Under the pieces are notes generated by a model. It searched no databases and had not been told where the DNA came from. It saw nothing but the letters and a program-made list of their open reading frames with translations. Of a DNA stretch of 64,000 nucleotides, positions 1 through 8,970 are shown in pieces; positions within the stretch are counted from its first letter, which is position 1, and the number at the start of each line of letters is the position of its first letter. Origin of the DNA: Spirochaetales bacterium. Its GTDB lineage: Bacteria; Spirochaetota; Spirochaetia; Treponematales; UBA12059. The position numbers and the translations under genes were made by a program. The stretch spans positions 1-64,000 of the forward strand of contig JAFGJV010000004.1 in assembly GCA_016928955.1 (NCBI GenBank), read 5' to 3'.

Positions 1-3
1 CCG

Positions 4-417
4 TTGGCTTCGAGTGAGAAATCAGCACCGAAAAGCGGAAAGTTGAAATCGGTGAAAAGCGGAAAATCTAAATCGGTGTTGACAGATATCACAGTATCCA
101 CACGGGATGCTATATATCCGCTCCAATCGGGGGGTGTCCACTTCGGTACTCTATTCGGGGCGGAAGTCGGTTTTACGTATGGATATGTAGTACCAATTAA
201 AAAGGTAAGTATGATACCTTTCCTCAGGATAGGTGGAGGACCGGCTTGGGACACACTCTTAAACATAGGGCCAAATTTTTTGGTCAAACCAGCTCTCGGG
301 GTCGTGCTTATGACATCGGAGAAATTCGGATTTCAGCTGCGATTGAAATCCGATATCGCTATTGGCGCGGGGCTTCATATACAAGGTTTGTCCGTAGAGG
401 CGGGTTTGGTGCTTTGA
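4..417 (+). CDS. Outer-membrane beta-barrel-like protein, probably the C-terminal part of a gene entering from the left edge
   Basis: ORF open near the window edge; alternating aromatic/Gly beta-strand pattern (GTLFGAEVGFTYGYV, FLRIGGGPAW) ending in a hydrophobic strand (LSVEAGLVL). Confidence 0.4.
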   Translation: MASSEKSAPKSGKLKSVKSGKSKSVLTDITVSTRDAIYPLQSGGVHFGTLFGAEVGFTYGYVVPIKKVSMIPFLRIGGGPAWDTLLNIGPNFLVKPALGVVLMTSEKFGFQLRLKSDIAIGAGLHIQGLSVEAGLVL

Positions 418-836
418 CTTTGTGACCGACAGTTGACAAAGCTTCCGACACCCTGAGGATTAAGACGAAATATCAGCAGGCCGCTGGCGAACTGGCATGT
501 GGGTTGCCGGCGGCTGCGTTTATCTGATTTTTGTTCAGCATGCCGCAGGTATTCAGGCACCTGCGATGTCCGATAATTATGAACGGGGGCTGCCTGCGGT
601 CTGTAAGTGGAAGGCCAAATGTGCCTGCGATTTCCGGCGGCGGCTTAACCCTTCAGATCTATAGGGTCTTGCCAAAATCCGTGTTCTGGGCTACAGTAAC
701 GCCGACGGGCGCTGCCCGTCCTTGGCCACTCTACACAGCTGGCCGGGAAGGAGCTCATATGTCGAAGCGCGGACAGATTTGCATTCACCTCAATTCCGCA
801 GCCTCCATGTGCATGCCCCTCATGCCCTCCTCCTTC

Positions 837-965
837 ATGATGATGTGACGCCCCGGGCGTCCAAGAAAACTGGATTCCATCCGGTAGGTTCGGCCCAGTC
901 GACGCGGGCCGGATGACGCCCGGGCGGCACACGCTCCCAAGTCGAGTTTCCATCATCCTCATCAT
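837..965 (+). promoter_or_regulatory. Candidate structured 5' leader upstream of the aspartokinase-met operon
   Basis: Nested inverted repeats: ATGATGA 837-843 / TCATCAT 959-965; CCCGGGCGTC 852-861 / GACGCCCGGG 915-924; CATCCGG 878-884 / CCGGATG 909-915; CGGCCC 891-896 / GGGCCG 906-911. Confidence 0.35.
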
Positions 966-1090
966 AAGCGGGTCGATCGCCCGCCATTGGCCACGGTGCG
1001 TTTGCGCGTCCGTTCGGCAATGGCTCGCGCCGATACCGTTGCTCCCGTTGGACGACGCCTGTCGCCCGCGGGAAGGTAAAGGAGCGGCAT

Positions 1091-2251
1091 ATGTCGCGTA
1101 CGGTAATAAAGATAGGCGGTTCCATCCTGGAATCGCCAACGGCCTCGATACACCTGCGGTCCTGCCTGGAACGTCATGACAAGCCTGTTGTGCTGGTCGT
1201 GTCGGCGCTAAAGGGGGTGACCGACGAGCTCCTGAAGCTGGCCGCCGAACATACGCAGGCGGCGTATGAGTTCGCGCTGGATCTTGTGGACCGGTATCAA
1301 AAGATGGCGCGCGCCCTTGATCCGGCATCATGCGCGCTTTCTGGTATAGACGCTCGGCTGGCCTCGCTTGGACGTCAGCTGAGCCTGACCCTTGCGGGCA
1401 AAGACCCTGACCGCCGTGAACGGGTGGCCAGTTTTGGCGAACGCATGTCAGCGGTGGCCGCCCTGGCCGCCTTCTCAAGTCTGGGTAGGCCGGCGAGCGT
1501 CGTGGAACCGGATGAACTTGGCCTTAAAGCCATCGGCTTGCAGAACGACGCGAGCGTGGACGTGTCGTCGTATGCTCACATCCGCGACAGCCTTGTCCAG
1601 CGGGCGGATGTGGTGGTGCCAGGATTTTACGGCGTTGGCCCGGGCGGCCGGGTCAAACTGTTTGGCCGCGGCGGATCCGATTACAGCGCGGCCGTCATCG
1701 CGGCTGCCATCGGTGCGCGTGCCTGCGTTTTTGTGAAGGACGCCGATGGCATACGCACCGCGGATCCATGCAAAGTGCGCGGCACCTCCGTGGTCAGTTT
1801 CCTGACCTATGCCGAGGCGTCGGCCCTGTCCCGCGGCGGCGCTAAAGTGCTCCATCCGAGGGCCGTGGATCCGCTCTCGGAGAGCGGGGTGCCATTGTGG
1901 ATAGAAGGACTGGACGGATCGGGGACCATGGTGGCCACGACACGCTCTGTGTCGGAACGGGGAACGTCCAAGCCGCTGGACGCATCGCCCGGGGCGATCC
2001 GGGCCATTGCCCTGTCGGCCTGTTCTGGCGGCACGGCAACGCTGACTCTGGCCGGCGACGGTGCGGGCGCCCAGGCCCTGAATGGCGTGCTGGAAATCCT
2101 CGACCTTGAGGCAGGCGGCCCGTGGAGCATCCACGGTGGGAAGGATGCCTCCGCGGTTCGGCTCAAGGTTCCCTCAGCCAGGGCCGACCATGTCCTGCGC
2201 GCCCTGCACGCGGCCCTGTTCGACCGGCGCGGATCGGAGGCGGCGTCATGA
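1091..2251 (+). CDS. Aspartate kinase
   Basis: MSRTVIKIGGSILESP N-terminus, FGRGGSDYSAAVIAAAIGA, KDADGIRTADP; typical aspartokinase motifs; first gene of the met operon. Confidence 0.88.
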   Translation: MSRTVIKIGGSILESPTASIHLRSCLERHDKPVVLVVSALKGVTDELLKLAAEHTQAAYEFALDLVDRYQKMARALDPASCALSGIDARLASLGRQLSLTLAGKDPDRRERVASFGERMSAVAALAAFSSLGRPASVVEPDELGLKAIGLQNDASVDVSSYAHIRDSLVQRADVVVPGFYGVGPGGRVKLFGRGGSDYSAAVIAAAIGARACVFVKDADGIRTADPCKVRGTSVVSFLTYAEASALSRGGAKVLHPRAVDPLSESGVPLWIEGLDGSGTMVATTRSVSERGTSKPLDASPGAIRAIALSACSGGTATLTLAGDGAGAQALNGVLEILDLEAGGPWSIHGGKDASAVRLKVPSARADHVLRALHAALFDRRGSEAAS

Positions 2252-3249
2252 GCGTGCTCGAAGCGTTGAATCGCGGCCCGTGCGTTTCCATTGAAGTGGT
2301 GCCGCCGGAACGCGGAGCCGGCTTGGACGAGCTCTTGCGCGCGGTGGAAGCGGTCATGAGCCACGGGCCGGCATTTGCCAGCGTCACCGATCATATGGGC
2401 GGCGCCGCCGTTGCAGAGGCTGACGGGCGCGCCGTGCTCCGGCCAGCTCGCCGCAAGCCAGGGAGCCTGGGCAGCGCCGTGGCCATACAGAAGCGCTTTG
2501 GCATCACAACGGTGCCGCACGTGCTCGCCCTGGGCCAGGACAGGTTCTCCCTTGAGGACATGCTCATAGACATTCATTACGCGGGCTTTGAGGATATTTT
2601 CGTGGTGAGGGGCGACGATAGGCGGAGCGGCCCCCGTCCACACGCCGCGCCTCCGGGCGGCGGGCTCGGCGACCAGAGGGCGGGATACGCCCACGCCGTG
2701 GACGTGGTCAGGCACGCCGCTGACTTGAACGGCGGACGGTACCTGTCCGGCAACGGCCATACAGCTCCCACGTCCTTCCAGATCGGGGTGGCCGGTTATC
2801 CGGGCAAGCATTTCGAGTCGCCCAATCCCGAGGCCGACAGTGCCCATCTCAAGGAAAAGATAGACGCCGGCGCGTCGTATGTCATTACGCAGATGGTGTT
2901 CGATCCGGACACCTACACGCGCTATGTGGAACGACTGCGGAACGCGGGCATACGCGTTCCGGTCATACCAGGAGTCAAACCGGTTACCAGTCTGTCCCAG
3001 GCTTCGTCCCTGCCCGGGGCTTTTTACATAGACGTCCCCGCTGACCTTTTGGCCAGGCTCGAATCAGCCAGGACCAGGGACCAGGAGCGGGCGGCGGGGA
3101 TAGCGTGGACGGCCGATCTTGTGGAAGCCTTGATTGGAGCCGGGGCCCCGGGCGTTCATTTCTTCACCATGGGCAAGGGCCTGGCTACAAAAGCCGTTCT
3201 AGACGCCGTCTTTGGCGGAACGCGCCTGGGCGCTGGGAGGGTCGCATGA
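2248..3249 (+). CDS. metF: Methylenetetrahydrofolate reductase
   Basis: SIEVVPPERGAGLDELL, DNxF-region equivalents, VITQMVFD, GVHFFTMG; ATGA overlap with the upstream stop sets the start at 2248. Confidence 0.87.
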   Translation: MSVLEALNRGPCVSIEVVPPERGAGLDELLRAVEAVMSHGPAFASVTDHMGGAAVAEADGRAVLRPARRKPGSLGSAVAIQKRFGITTVPHVLALGQDRFSLEDMLIDIHYAGFEDIFVVRGDDRRSGPRPHAAPPGGGLGDQRAGYAHAVDVVRHAADLNGGRYLSGNGHTAPTSFQIGVAGYPGKHFESPNPEADSAHLKEKIDAGASYVITQMVFDPDTYTRYVERLRNAGIRVPVIPGVKPVTSLSQASSLPGAFYIDVPADLLARLESARTRDQERAAGIAWTADLVEALIGAGAPGVHFFTMGKGLATKAVLDAVFGGTRLGAGRVA

Positions 3250-6200
3250 ACCTTGAACGGCTTTTGCGCGACCATACCCTGCTGGCTGACGGTTCGACCG
3301 GCACGGCGCTTGAGGCCCTGGCGCCGGATTGGCGCGGGCCCGGCCAGCTTTTGCCCCTGGAACGCCCAGACCTGGTTCTAAAGCTCCACCACTCATACAT
3401 AGAAGCCGGCTCGGATCTGATAGAGAGCGCCAGCTTTTCATCCAGCGCGCGCAGTCTAGTCAGGGCCGGCGTTACGGTGGACACGCGCGAGCTTAACCGG
3501 GTGGCTGGTTCCCTGGTTAGGCTCGCGTGCGACCATGCATACGGGCGCGACGGGCGGCGGCGCTGGGCAGCAGGCTCCATCGGTCCCGGGGAGGAGGCCC
3601 CCAGCCTTGGCTCGGGCAGTTGGGCGGAGCTCAGGGACTCGTACCTGCCTCAGATGCTCGGGCTTTTAGACGGCGGCGTGGACTGTTTTGTCATAGAAAC
3701 CTGCCAGGATCCCCTGCAGATCAAGGCTGCCCTGGCGGCCGCGCGCGAGGCCGGGCACCGCGCCGGCAGGATAGTGCCGTGCGTGGTATCGGCCACGGTT
3801 GAGAGCAACGGCCGCATGCTGACCGGAACCAGCATGGAAGCCCTGGTCGCCATCGTCGCGCCGTACAAGCCGGCGGCCCTTGGCGTCAACTGCTCGGGCG
3901 GGCCTGACGAGTTGTCCCTGGCGCTTGGGTTGTTGGCGTCGGTATCGCCCTTTCCCTTGTCGCTCATGCCCAATGCCGGGCTTCCGGTCATGGTAGACGG
4001 CCGCACTGCCTATCCGCTCGGCCCGGACGCCTTTGCGCGGGGCACGTCAGCCCTGGCCCGCCGATACGGGGTGGCCCTGGTGGGCGGCTGCTGCGGCACG
4101 GGGCCCGAGCACATTTGCGTTCTTGACAGGCTCATGCGCGAGCGGCCAAAGCCCAGTGAGCGCGCCCAAGCACGCGCCTCCCTGGCGTCGCTGTATGACG
4201 CCCGACCACTGGGCCCAGGTCTCTTCCGGATAGGCGAACGCGGCAACGTATCCGGCTCGGCGGTGTTCAGAAAGCTCATGGCTGAGGGCAACCGAGAAGC
4301 CATGGCCAGCTTCATGGTCAAGCAGGAGGCTGAAGGCGCGGAAGCCCTGGACCTGCATGTGATGCGCCCGGGCCGCGACGAGGCGGCAGACCTTGTCGGC
4401 ATGGCGCGGGCGCTCAGGGGACGCGCGCGTTCTGCCCTCTGCCTGGATTCGACCGATCCTGAGGCCTTGGAGGCTGCGCTCAGGGAATATCCCGGCCGCA
4501 CCTTGATTAATTCGGCCAGCCTTGACGACGAGGACAAGGCCAGGCGCGTTGTTGCCCTGGCGCGGGAATACGGGGCGGCCTTGGTGTGCCTGTGTGTCGG
4601 TGCGGCGGGACCGGCCAAGACCCTTAATGAAAAACTAGGCTTGGCCCACACCTTGTACAAGCTGGCCGTGGATGGGGGGCTTGGTCCGGACGACATTTTT
4701 GTGGACACGGTGACCTTCCCGCTGGCCGCGGCGTCCAAGGGACTTAGGGGTGCCGCCAGGGCCAGCCTGGAGGCCCTGGCCCTGGTCAAGGAAAAACTGC
4801 CCGGCGTACGGACCATACTCGGCGTCGGCAACAGTTCCTTTGGTTTACCCAAGGCGATCCGGCCCGCCGTAACCGCGGTGTTTCTCGACGAGGCCCTTCG
4901 GCACGGTTTGGACGCCGCCATCATGGATGCCGGGCGCCTTCCCGACCTGTCGGCCCTGGATCCTGCGTTGGTGGACGCCGCGCGACGCCTGATCAACGCG
5001 GGCCCCACTGACGACACGGACGATGCCATGTCCGCCATCCTGTCGTTTGGTGGCGTGGGAGAGCGGACGGGCGACGAATCCGAACCCGGCCAGGCGCCTC
5101 TGCCGCCGGAAGAAGCGCTGGCGGCCGCGGTCATTGATGGAGATCCGTCGAGAGCCTATGAGTCGGGCAAGGAAGTGCTTGCTATCCAGGCGGATACAGG
5201 GTTCTACTCCCGGGTGGTGGCCGGCGCGCTCAAGCAGGTGGGAGACGGTTTTGCGGACGGAAGCATACCTTTGCCCTTGGTGCTTCGTTCGGCCGAGGCG
5301 GCGGAGAGGGCCCTGTCGTTGTTGGCCCAAAGCCAGGAGCGCGCGGACACGACCGGTGGCGTTGTGATACTGGCCACGGTCAAAGGAGACCTCCACGATA
5401 TAGGCAAAAACCTGGCTGGCCTCATCCTGGCCGGAGCCGGCTACCGGGTGGTGGACCTTGGCGTGGATGCGGGCGTGGCTGACATCCTGCAAGCGGCCAG
5501 GCAGGAAGCTGCCATGGCCATCGGGCTGTCGGGCCTGCTCATGCGCTCGCTTTCGGAAATGGAGGCGGTGGCGGGCGCCTTGGCCGACGCGGGCTGTTCG
5601 GCGCTCCTGCTTTTAGGCGGCGCCGCTGTGGACAAGTCGTATGTGGACAAACGGATAGAGCCGCTCTACCCAGGCAGGGTCATGGCCTGCGCGGACGCTT
5701 TTGAGGCCATACGTGTTCTGGACCGAGTCGATAAGAGCCAGCGGAAAAACCAGACGTCAAGTATCCCTCCGCGGGCCGTGCCCAAGCACGGCGGGCGACG
5801 TCAGCTGGACGGCCAGCGATCCTCAACGCCCGTGGTTCCGCAAAAGCCCAGGCTGCCGTGGGTGGACGTCGGCGCGTGCGGCGTTGGCGACGTGGAAATG
5901 CTCGCCTGGGACGAGCTTGGCGAGGCCCTGAATGCACGGTCCCTAATGGACACGCGTTGGGCCTATGGCAGGTCGCGGAGGGACGAAGCACGGGCCCTGC
6001 TTGACGGCCATCTTGCGGACCTGAAAAAGGAAGGCGCCCTCAAAGCCTATGTCGTGCGCGCCCTGCTAGCATGCGAGCGGGACGGCGAGACCTTGCTTGT
6101 GGAAGCGCCGGGCGCTTGGGATAGCCGGAAAGCCTTTCCGTTCCCGCGGGAACCCAGTCACGCTTTCTGGTTCTTGTCCGGACTGCCGGACGGGGTAGAA

Positions 6201-6581
6201 GGCCGGTTGCCGGTGCTTGCCGCCACGGTGGGACGCCTGCCGCTCGAGCTGGCCCTGGCCGAGAGGGAACGGGGCCGGCACGGCGCGTACCACCGCGTCC
6301 ACTGCCTGGGCGCGGCCCTAGCCGAGGCGGCCATGGAAGCCGCGCACCGGCGCTTTGCGCGGGAACTGGGCGAAAGGAAGAGCGCGGGTAGGGCGAAATG
6401 GCGACGCGTGTCCTTTGGCTACCCGCGTTGCCCGGGACTGGAACGTCAGGCCGACCTTCTAGACGCGCTGGACACCGGGCGCATCGGCCTCAGCTTGAGC
6501 GCGTCGTGCCAGCTGGTGCCCGAACTGTCCGTCACCGCCGTCATGGAACCCTATGCCGTGGGAGAAAGGGAGCCTGTATGA
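3246..6581 (+). CDS. metH: Cobalamin-dependent methionine synthase (homocysteine, pterin, B12-binding and activation domains)
   Basis: LLADGSTGTALEAL, GGCCGTGPEH zinc ligands, ERGNVSGSAVFRKLM pterin domain, GDLHDIGKNL B12 motif, C-terminal activation-like domain with SFGYPRCP; start 3246 by ATGA overlap. Confidence 0.9.
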   Translation: MNLERLLRDHTLLADGSTGTALEALAPDWRGPGQLLPLERPDLVLKLHHSYIEAGSDLIESASFSSSARSLVRAGVTVDTRELNRVAGSLVRLACDHAYGRDGRRRWAAGSIGPGEEAPSLGSGSWAELRDSYLPQMLGLLDGGVDCFVIETCQDPLQIKAALAAAREAGHRAGRIVPCVVSATVESNGRMLTGTSMEALVAIVAPYKPAALGVNCSGGPDELSLALGLLASVSPFPLSLMPNAGLPVMVDGRTAYPLGPDAFARGTSALARRYGVALVGGCCGTGPEHICVLDRLMRERPKPSERAQARASLASLYDARPLGPGLFRIGERGNVSGSAVFRKLMAEGNREAMASFMVKQEAEGAEALDLHVMRPGRDEAADLVGMARALRGRARSALCLDSTDPEALEAALREYPGRTLINSASLDDEDKARRVVALAREYGAALVCLCVGAAGPAKTLNEKLGLAHTLYKLAVDGGLGPDDIFVDTVTFPLAAASKGLRGAARASLEALALVKEKLPGVRTILGVGNSSFGLPKAIRPAVTAVFLDEALRHGLDAAIMDAGRLPDLSALDPALVDAARRLINAGPTDDTDDAMSAILSFGGVGERTGDESEPGQAPLPPEEALAAAVIDGDPSRAYESGKEVLAIQADTGFYSRVVAGALKQVGDGFADGSIPLPLVLRSAEAAERALSLLAQSQERADTTGGVVILATVKGDLHDIGKNLAGLILAGAGYRVVDLGVDAGVADILQAARQEAAMAIGLSGLLMRSLSEMEAVAGALADAGCSALLLLGGAAVDKSYVDKRIEPLYPGRVMACADAFEAIRVLDRVDKSQRKNQTSSIPPRAVPKHGGRRQLDGQRSSTPVVPQKPRLPWVDVGACGVGDVEMLAWDELGEALNARSLMDTRWAYGRSRRDEARALLDGHLADLKKEGALKAYVVRALLACERDGETLLVEAPGAWDSRKAFPFPREPSHAFWFLSGLPDGVEGRLPVLAATVGRLPLELALAERERGRHGAYHRVHCLGAALAEAAMEAAHRRFARELGERKSAGRAKWRRVSFGYPRCPGLERQADLLDALDTGRIGLSLSASCQLVPELSVTAVMEPYAVGEREPV

Positions 6582-7627
6582 AGGAACGCATACCGGTAGC
6601 TGTCCTGGGGGCCACGGGCGCCGTGGGTCAGCGTATCGTTGCCATGGTGGCGGGTCACCCATGGTTCAGGCTGGATGCCGTGGGCGCGTCCGAGCGGAGC
6701 GCGGGTAAGGCCTACCAGGACGCGGCGCGCTGGCTCCTGCCTGAGCCCATGCCCGAGGAGGCGCGTGCGCTGACTGTGCGGCCCTGCGATCCTGGCGCGT
6801 TGCGTCAGCCGCTGGTTTTTTCGGCGCTGGACGCCGACGCGGCCGGCCCCATAGAGGAAGCGTTCGAGGCGGCAGGCCGCCTTGTCGTCACCAATGCCAG
6901 AAACCACCGCATGCGAGCGGATGTGCCCCTGGTGGTGCCCGAGGTAAACGGAGCGCACCTGGACCTGGTTGCTGGTCGACCGGGAGCCATCGTCACCAAT
7001 CCCAACTGCTCGACCATAGGACTGGTTATGGCGCTGGCGCCGCTCTGGGAGCGCTTTGGGCTTGAGGCAGTGTCCGTGGTGACCATGCAGGCCCTGTCCG
7101 GAGCGGGATATCCTGGCGTTCCGTCCATGGACATGATCGACAACGTGGTCCCCTTCATAAGCGGAGAGGAGCAAAAACTGGAAGCCGAACCCAGGAAAAT
7201 TTTTGGAAGGGTGACGCGGGGCACGGTTGTGCCCGCCGAGCTGGCCCTGTCAGCCTCATGCAACCGCGTGCCCGTGTCTGACGGTCACCTGCTCCGCGTG
7301 TCGGTCAAGCTCGGTGCCCGCGCACAGCGGCGGGACCTGGAAGAAGCCTGGATTCGGTGGAGGGGGTGGGAGGGCGCCCGAAAACTGCCGTCGTCGCCCG
7401 AGTTAGCGCTTGCGTACCGGAGCGAGCCGGACCGCCCCCAGCCACGTCTCGATCGAGACGCGGGCGGCGGCATGACGGTAAGCGTGGGGCGCCTGGAACC
7501 TGACAGCGTCCTGGACTACCGCTTTGCCGCCCTGGTGCACAACACCATACGGGGAGCGGCCGGAGGGACCCTGCTTCTGGCAGAGCTCGCGCTGAGCCGG
7601 GGGCTGGGATCTCTGGCCGCGGTCTAG
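6578..7627 (+). CDS. asd: Aspartate-semialdehyde dehydrogenase
   Basis: VAVLGATGAVGQRIV, TNPNCSTIGLVMAL, QALSGAGYPGVPSMDMIDNVVPFI; ATGA overlap with metH. Confidence 0.9.
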   Translation: MKERIPVAVLGATGAVGQRIVAMVAGHPWFRLDAVGASERSAGKAYQDAARWLLPEPMPEEARALTVRPCDPGALRQPLVFSALDADAAGPIEEAFEAAGRLVVTNARNHRMRADVPLVVPEVNGAHLDLVAGRPGAIVTNPNCSTIGLVMALAPLWERFGLEAVSVVTMQALSGAGYPGVPSMDMIDNVVPFISGEEQKLEAEPRKIFGRVTRGTVVPAELALSASCNRVPVSDGHLLRVSVKLGARAQRRDLEEAWIRWRGWEGARKLPSSPELALAYRSEPDRPQPRLDRDAGGGMTVSVGRLEPDSVLDYRFAALVHNTIRGAAGGTLLLAELALSRGLGSLAAV

Positions 7628-7643
7628 CGTGTTGTAGATAAAG

Positions 7644-7689
7644 CATAGGGGAGCCTCTAAAGACTGCAGTTTCTAGAGGCTCCCCTATG
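7644..7689. terminator. Palindrome between convergent genes; member of the CCTCTAAA...TTTAGAGG repeat family and possible bidirectional terminator
   Basis: Perfect 16-bp arms CATAGGGGAGCCTCTA / TAGAGGCTCCCCTATG between the asd stop and the stop of the minus-strand gene. Confidence 0.6.
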
Positions 7690-7693
7690 AGCG

Positions 7694-8635
7694 TCAGCCG
7701 GCGGCGGCGCCGTTGCGGCCGCCGGCTGCTAGCAGCGACTTGCGCTCCGCCGTTGCCTGCAGGGGCAGGGCGACCAGGATGTAGGCCACGATCGCCATCA
7801 GGGAGCTGATCAAGGCGAGGGCCAGGGTGGGGCCGGCTCGCATGCGGTCAAGCCAGTCCTTGATCATGAACACGAACCCCGTCGAGAAGCCGATGAGGCC
7901 CGCGCTGCGTATGACCGTGGTCAGGTACCTGAACGTGCGGCTGGCGGAATCCAACGCGGCTTTGCCCGCGTGCTCTGAGCGGATTGCTGACACAGCGTCT
8001 CGCCAGGAATGCCGCCCGGTTATTGCTATAAATGCTCCTACGGAAACAAAGACCACGAGGATGGCGGACGCCAGATCCAAAAGAGTAAAGAGACTCAAGG
8101 AGCCAAAAGAATACGCGGCAAATCCAGCGATCATGACCAGTATGCCAGCCATATGCCGTGCCAGAGACCAGGTTGGCATGGCCGAGGCATGTGAGGACGT
8201 TGCCGCGTCCCCGAGTTCGGCCAGCCGGCCGAGGGGCAGGCGGATGCCTACCCACACAAGCAAGGAGGAAATGGCGGGCGCAAGGGCGTAGGCAAGGTTG
8301 GTCCAGATGGCCGCACGGTCTGAAAGGTTTTTCATCATGCACAGGAAGTGAATCAGGAAACCTCCCAGCGCAGCAGCGCCCAGGGCCTTGTCGATCAGCC
8401 GCAGTGTCGCCGGGGCAGCCGAGCGTTCAGCCGGATCGCCGTTGGCGGCTTTGAAGAGCCCGCGGATGGCTCCGAGTCCGGGTCCCGCAATAAGGACGCC
8501 CAGGGGAACCAGGATAGCAAGAGCCAGGACCTGAACCGCCGACCATGGGTCGAGCGTGCCTCCCGAGGTAAAAATGGCACCGATAACTGCGGCTGCGCTT
8601 ACCAGGAAACCGAATAAAATGCGGATAGTCATCAT
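7694..8635 (-). CDS. Multi-pass membrane protein of unknown function, third gene of the sigma-factor cassette
   Basis: About 8 hydrophobic segments; start overlaps the stop of the upstream gene. Confidence 0.65.
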   Translation of the reverse strand: MMTIRILFGFLVSAAAVIGAIFTSGGTLDPWSAVQVLALAILVPLGVLIAGPGLGAIRGLFKAANGDPAERSAAPATLRLIDKALGAAALGGFLIHFLCMMKNLSDRAAIWTNLAYALAPAISSLLVWVGIRLPLGRLAELGDAATSSHASAMPTWSLARHMAGILVMIAGFAAYSFGSLSLFTLLDLASAILVVFVSVGAFIAITGRHSWRDAVSAIRSEHAGKAALDSASRTFRYLTTVIRSAGLIGFSTGFVFMIKDWLDRMRAGPTLALALISSLMAIVAYILVALPLQATAERKSLLAAGGRNGAAAG

Positions 8636-8970
8636 GCTCCTCCGTTGTCGTCAGGGAATGTTTGGGGAGCCTGGAAGGGGTCGAGTACCCCGATCCTCTG
8701 GGCGGCTTCCACCATTGCATTCACAAAATGCTGTAGGCCCACAGGTTCGAAAGCCTGCGGTTTGGCCAGCTGGGGGCTGGCCACGATAAAAGCGAGGGAA
8801 GCGGCGGCAAGTAGGATGCCTCCCAAGGAGCCGCTTCTCGAACGATGGTCGGGGGTGGCCGCCTTACTACCAGGCAATGCTTTCATTGGTAGGCGTTTTG
8901 CCGCCTCACGGGCAAGCTCGTCTGAGTAGTAGGCACGCAAAAGACGTTCGGGATCCATCGTTCTCTTCAT
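8632..8970 (-). CDS. Small single-TM protein, candidate anti-sigma factor
   Basis: MKRTMDPERLLRAYYSDELAREAAKRLP cytoplasmic segment then one TM segment (GGILLAAASLAFIVA); ATGA overlap with the sigma-factor ORF. Confidence 0.5.
   Translation of the reverse strand: MKRTMDPERLLRAYYSDELAREAAKRLPMKALPGSKAATPDHRSRSGSLGGILLAAASLAFIVASPQLAKPQAFEPVGLQHFVNAMVEAAQRIGVLDPFQAPQTFPDDNGGA

Noticed and set aside
531-848. 105-aa ORF in the gap before aspartokinase
   Set aside because: No motif, no clear SD, overlaps the structured region; not supported as a gene.
1000-1090. Cobalamin or SAM-I riboswitch immediately before aspartokinase
   Set aside because: The conserved core sequences of these classes were not found by eye; only the generic structured region at 837-965 is supportable.
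645-1478. 277-aa minus-strand ORF upstream of and across aspartokinase
   Set aside because: Mostly antisense to a clear gene with low-complexity high-GC composition; only the short His-rich stretch was kept as a weak finding.
4010-5134. 374-aa minus-strand ORF inside metH
   Set aside because: Ser/Ala/Arg-rich antisense frame; metH is unambiguous.
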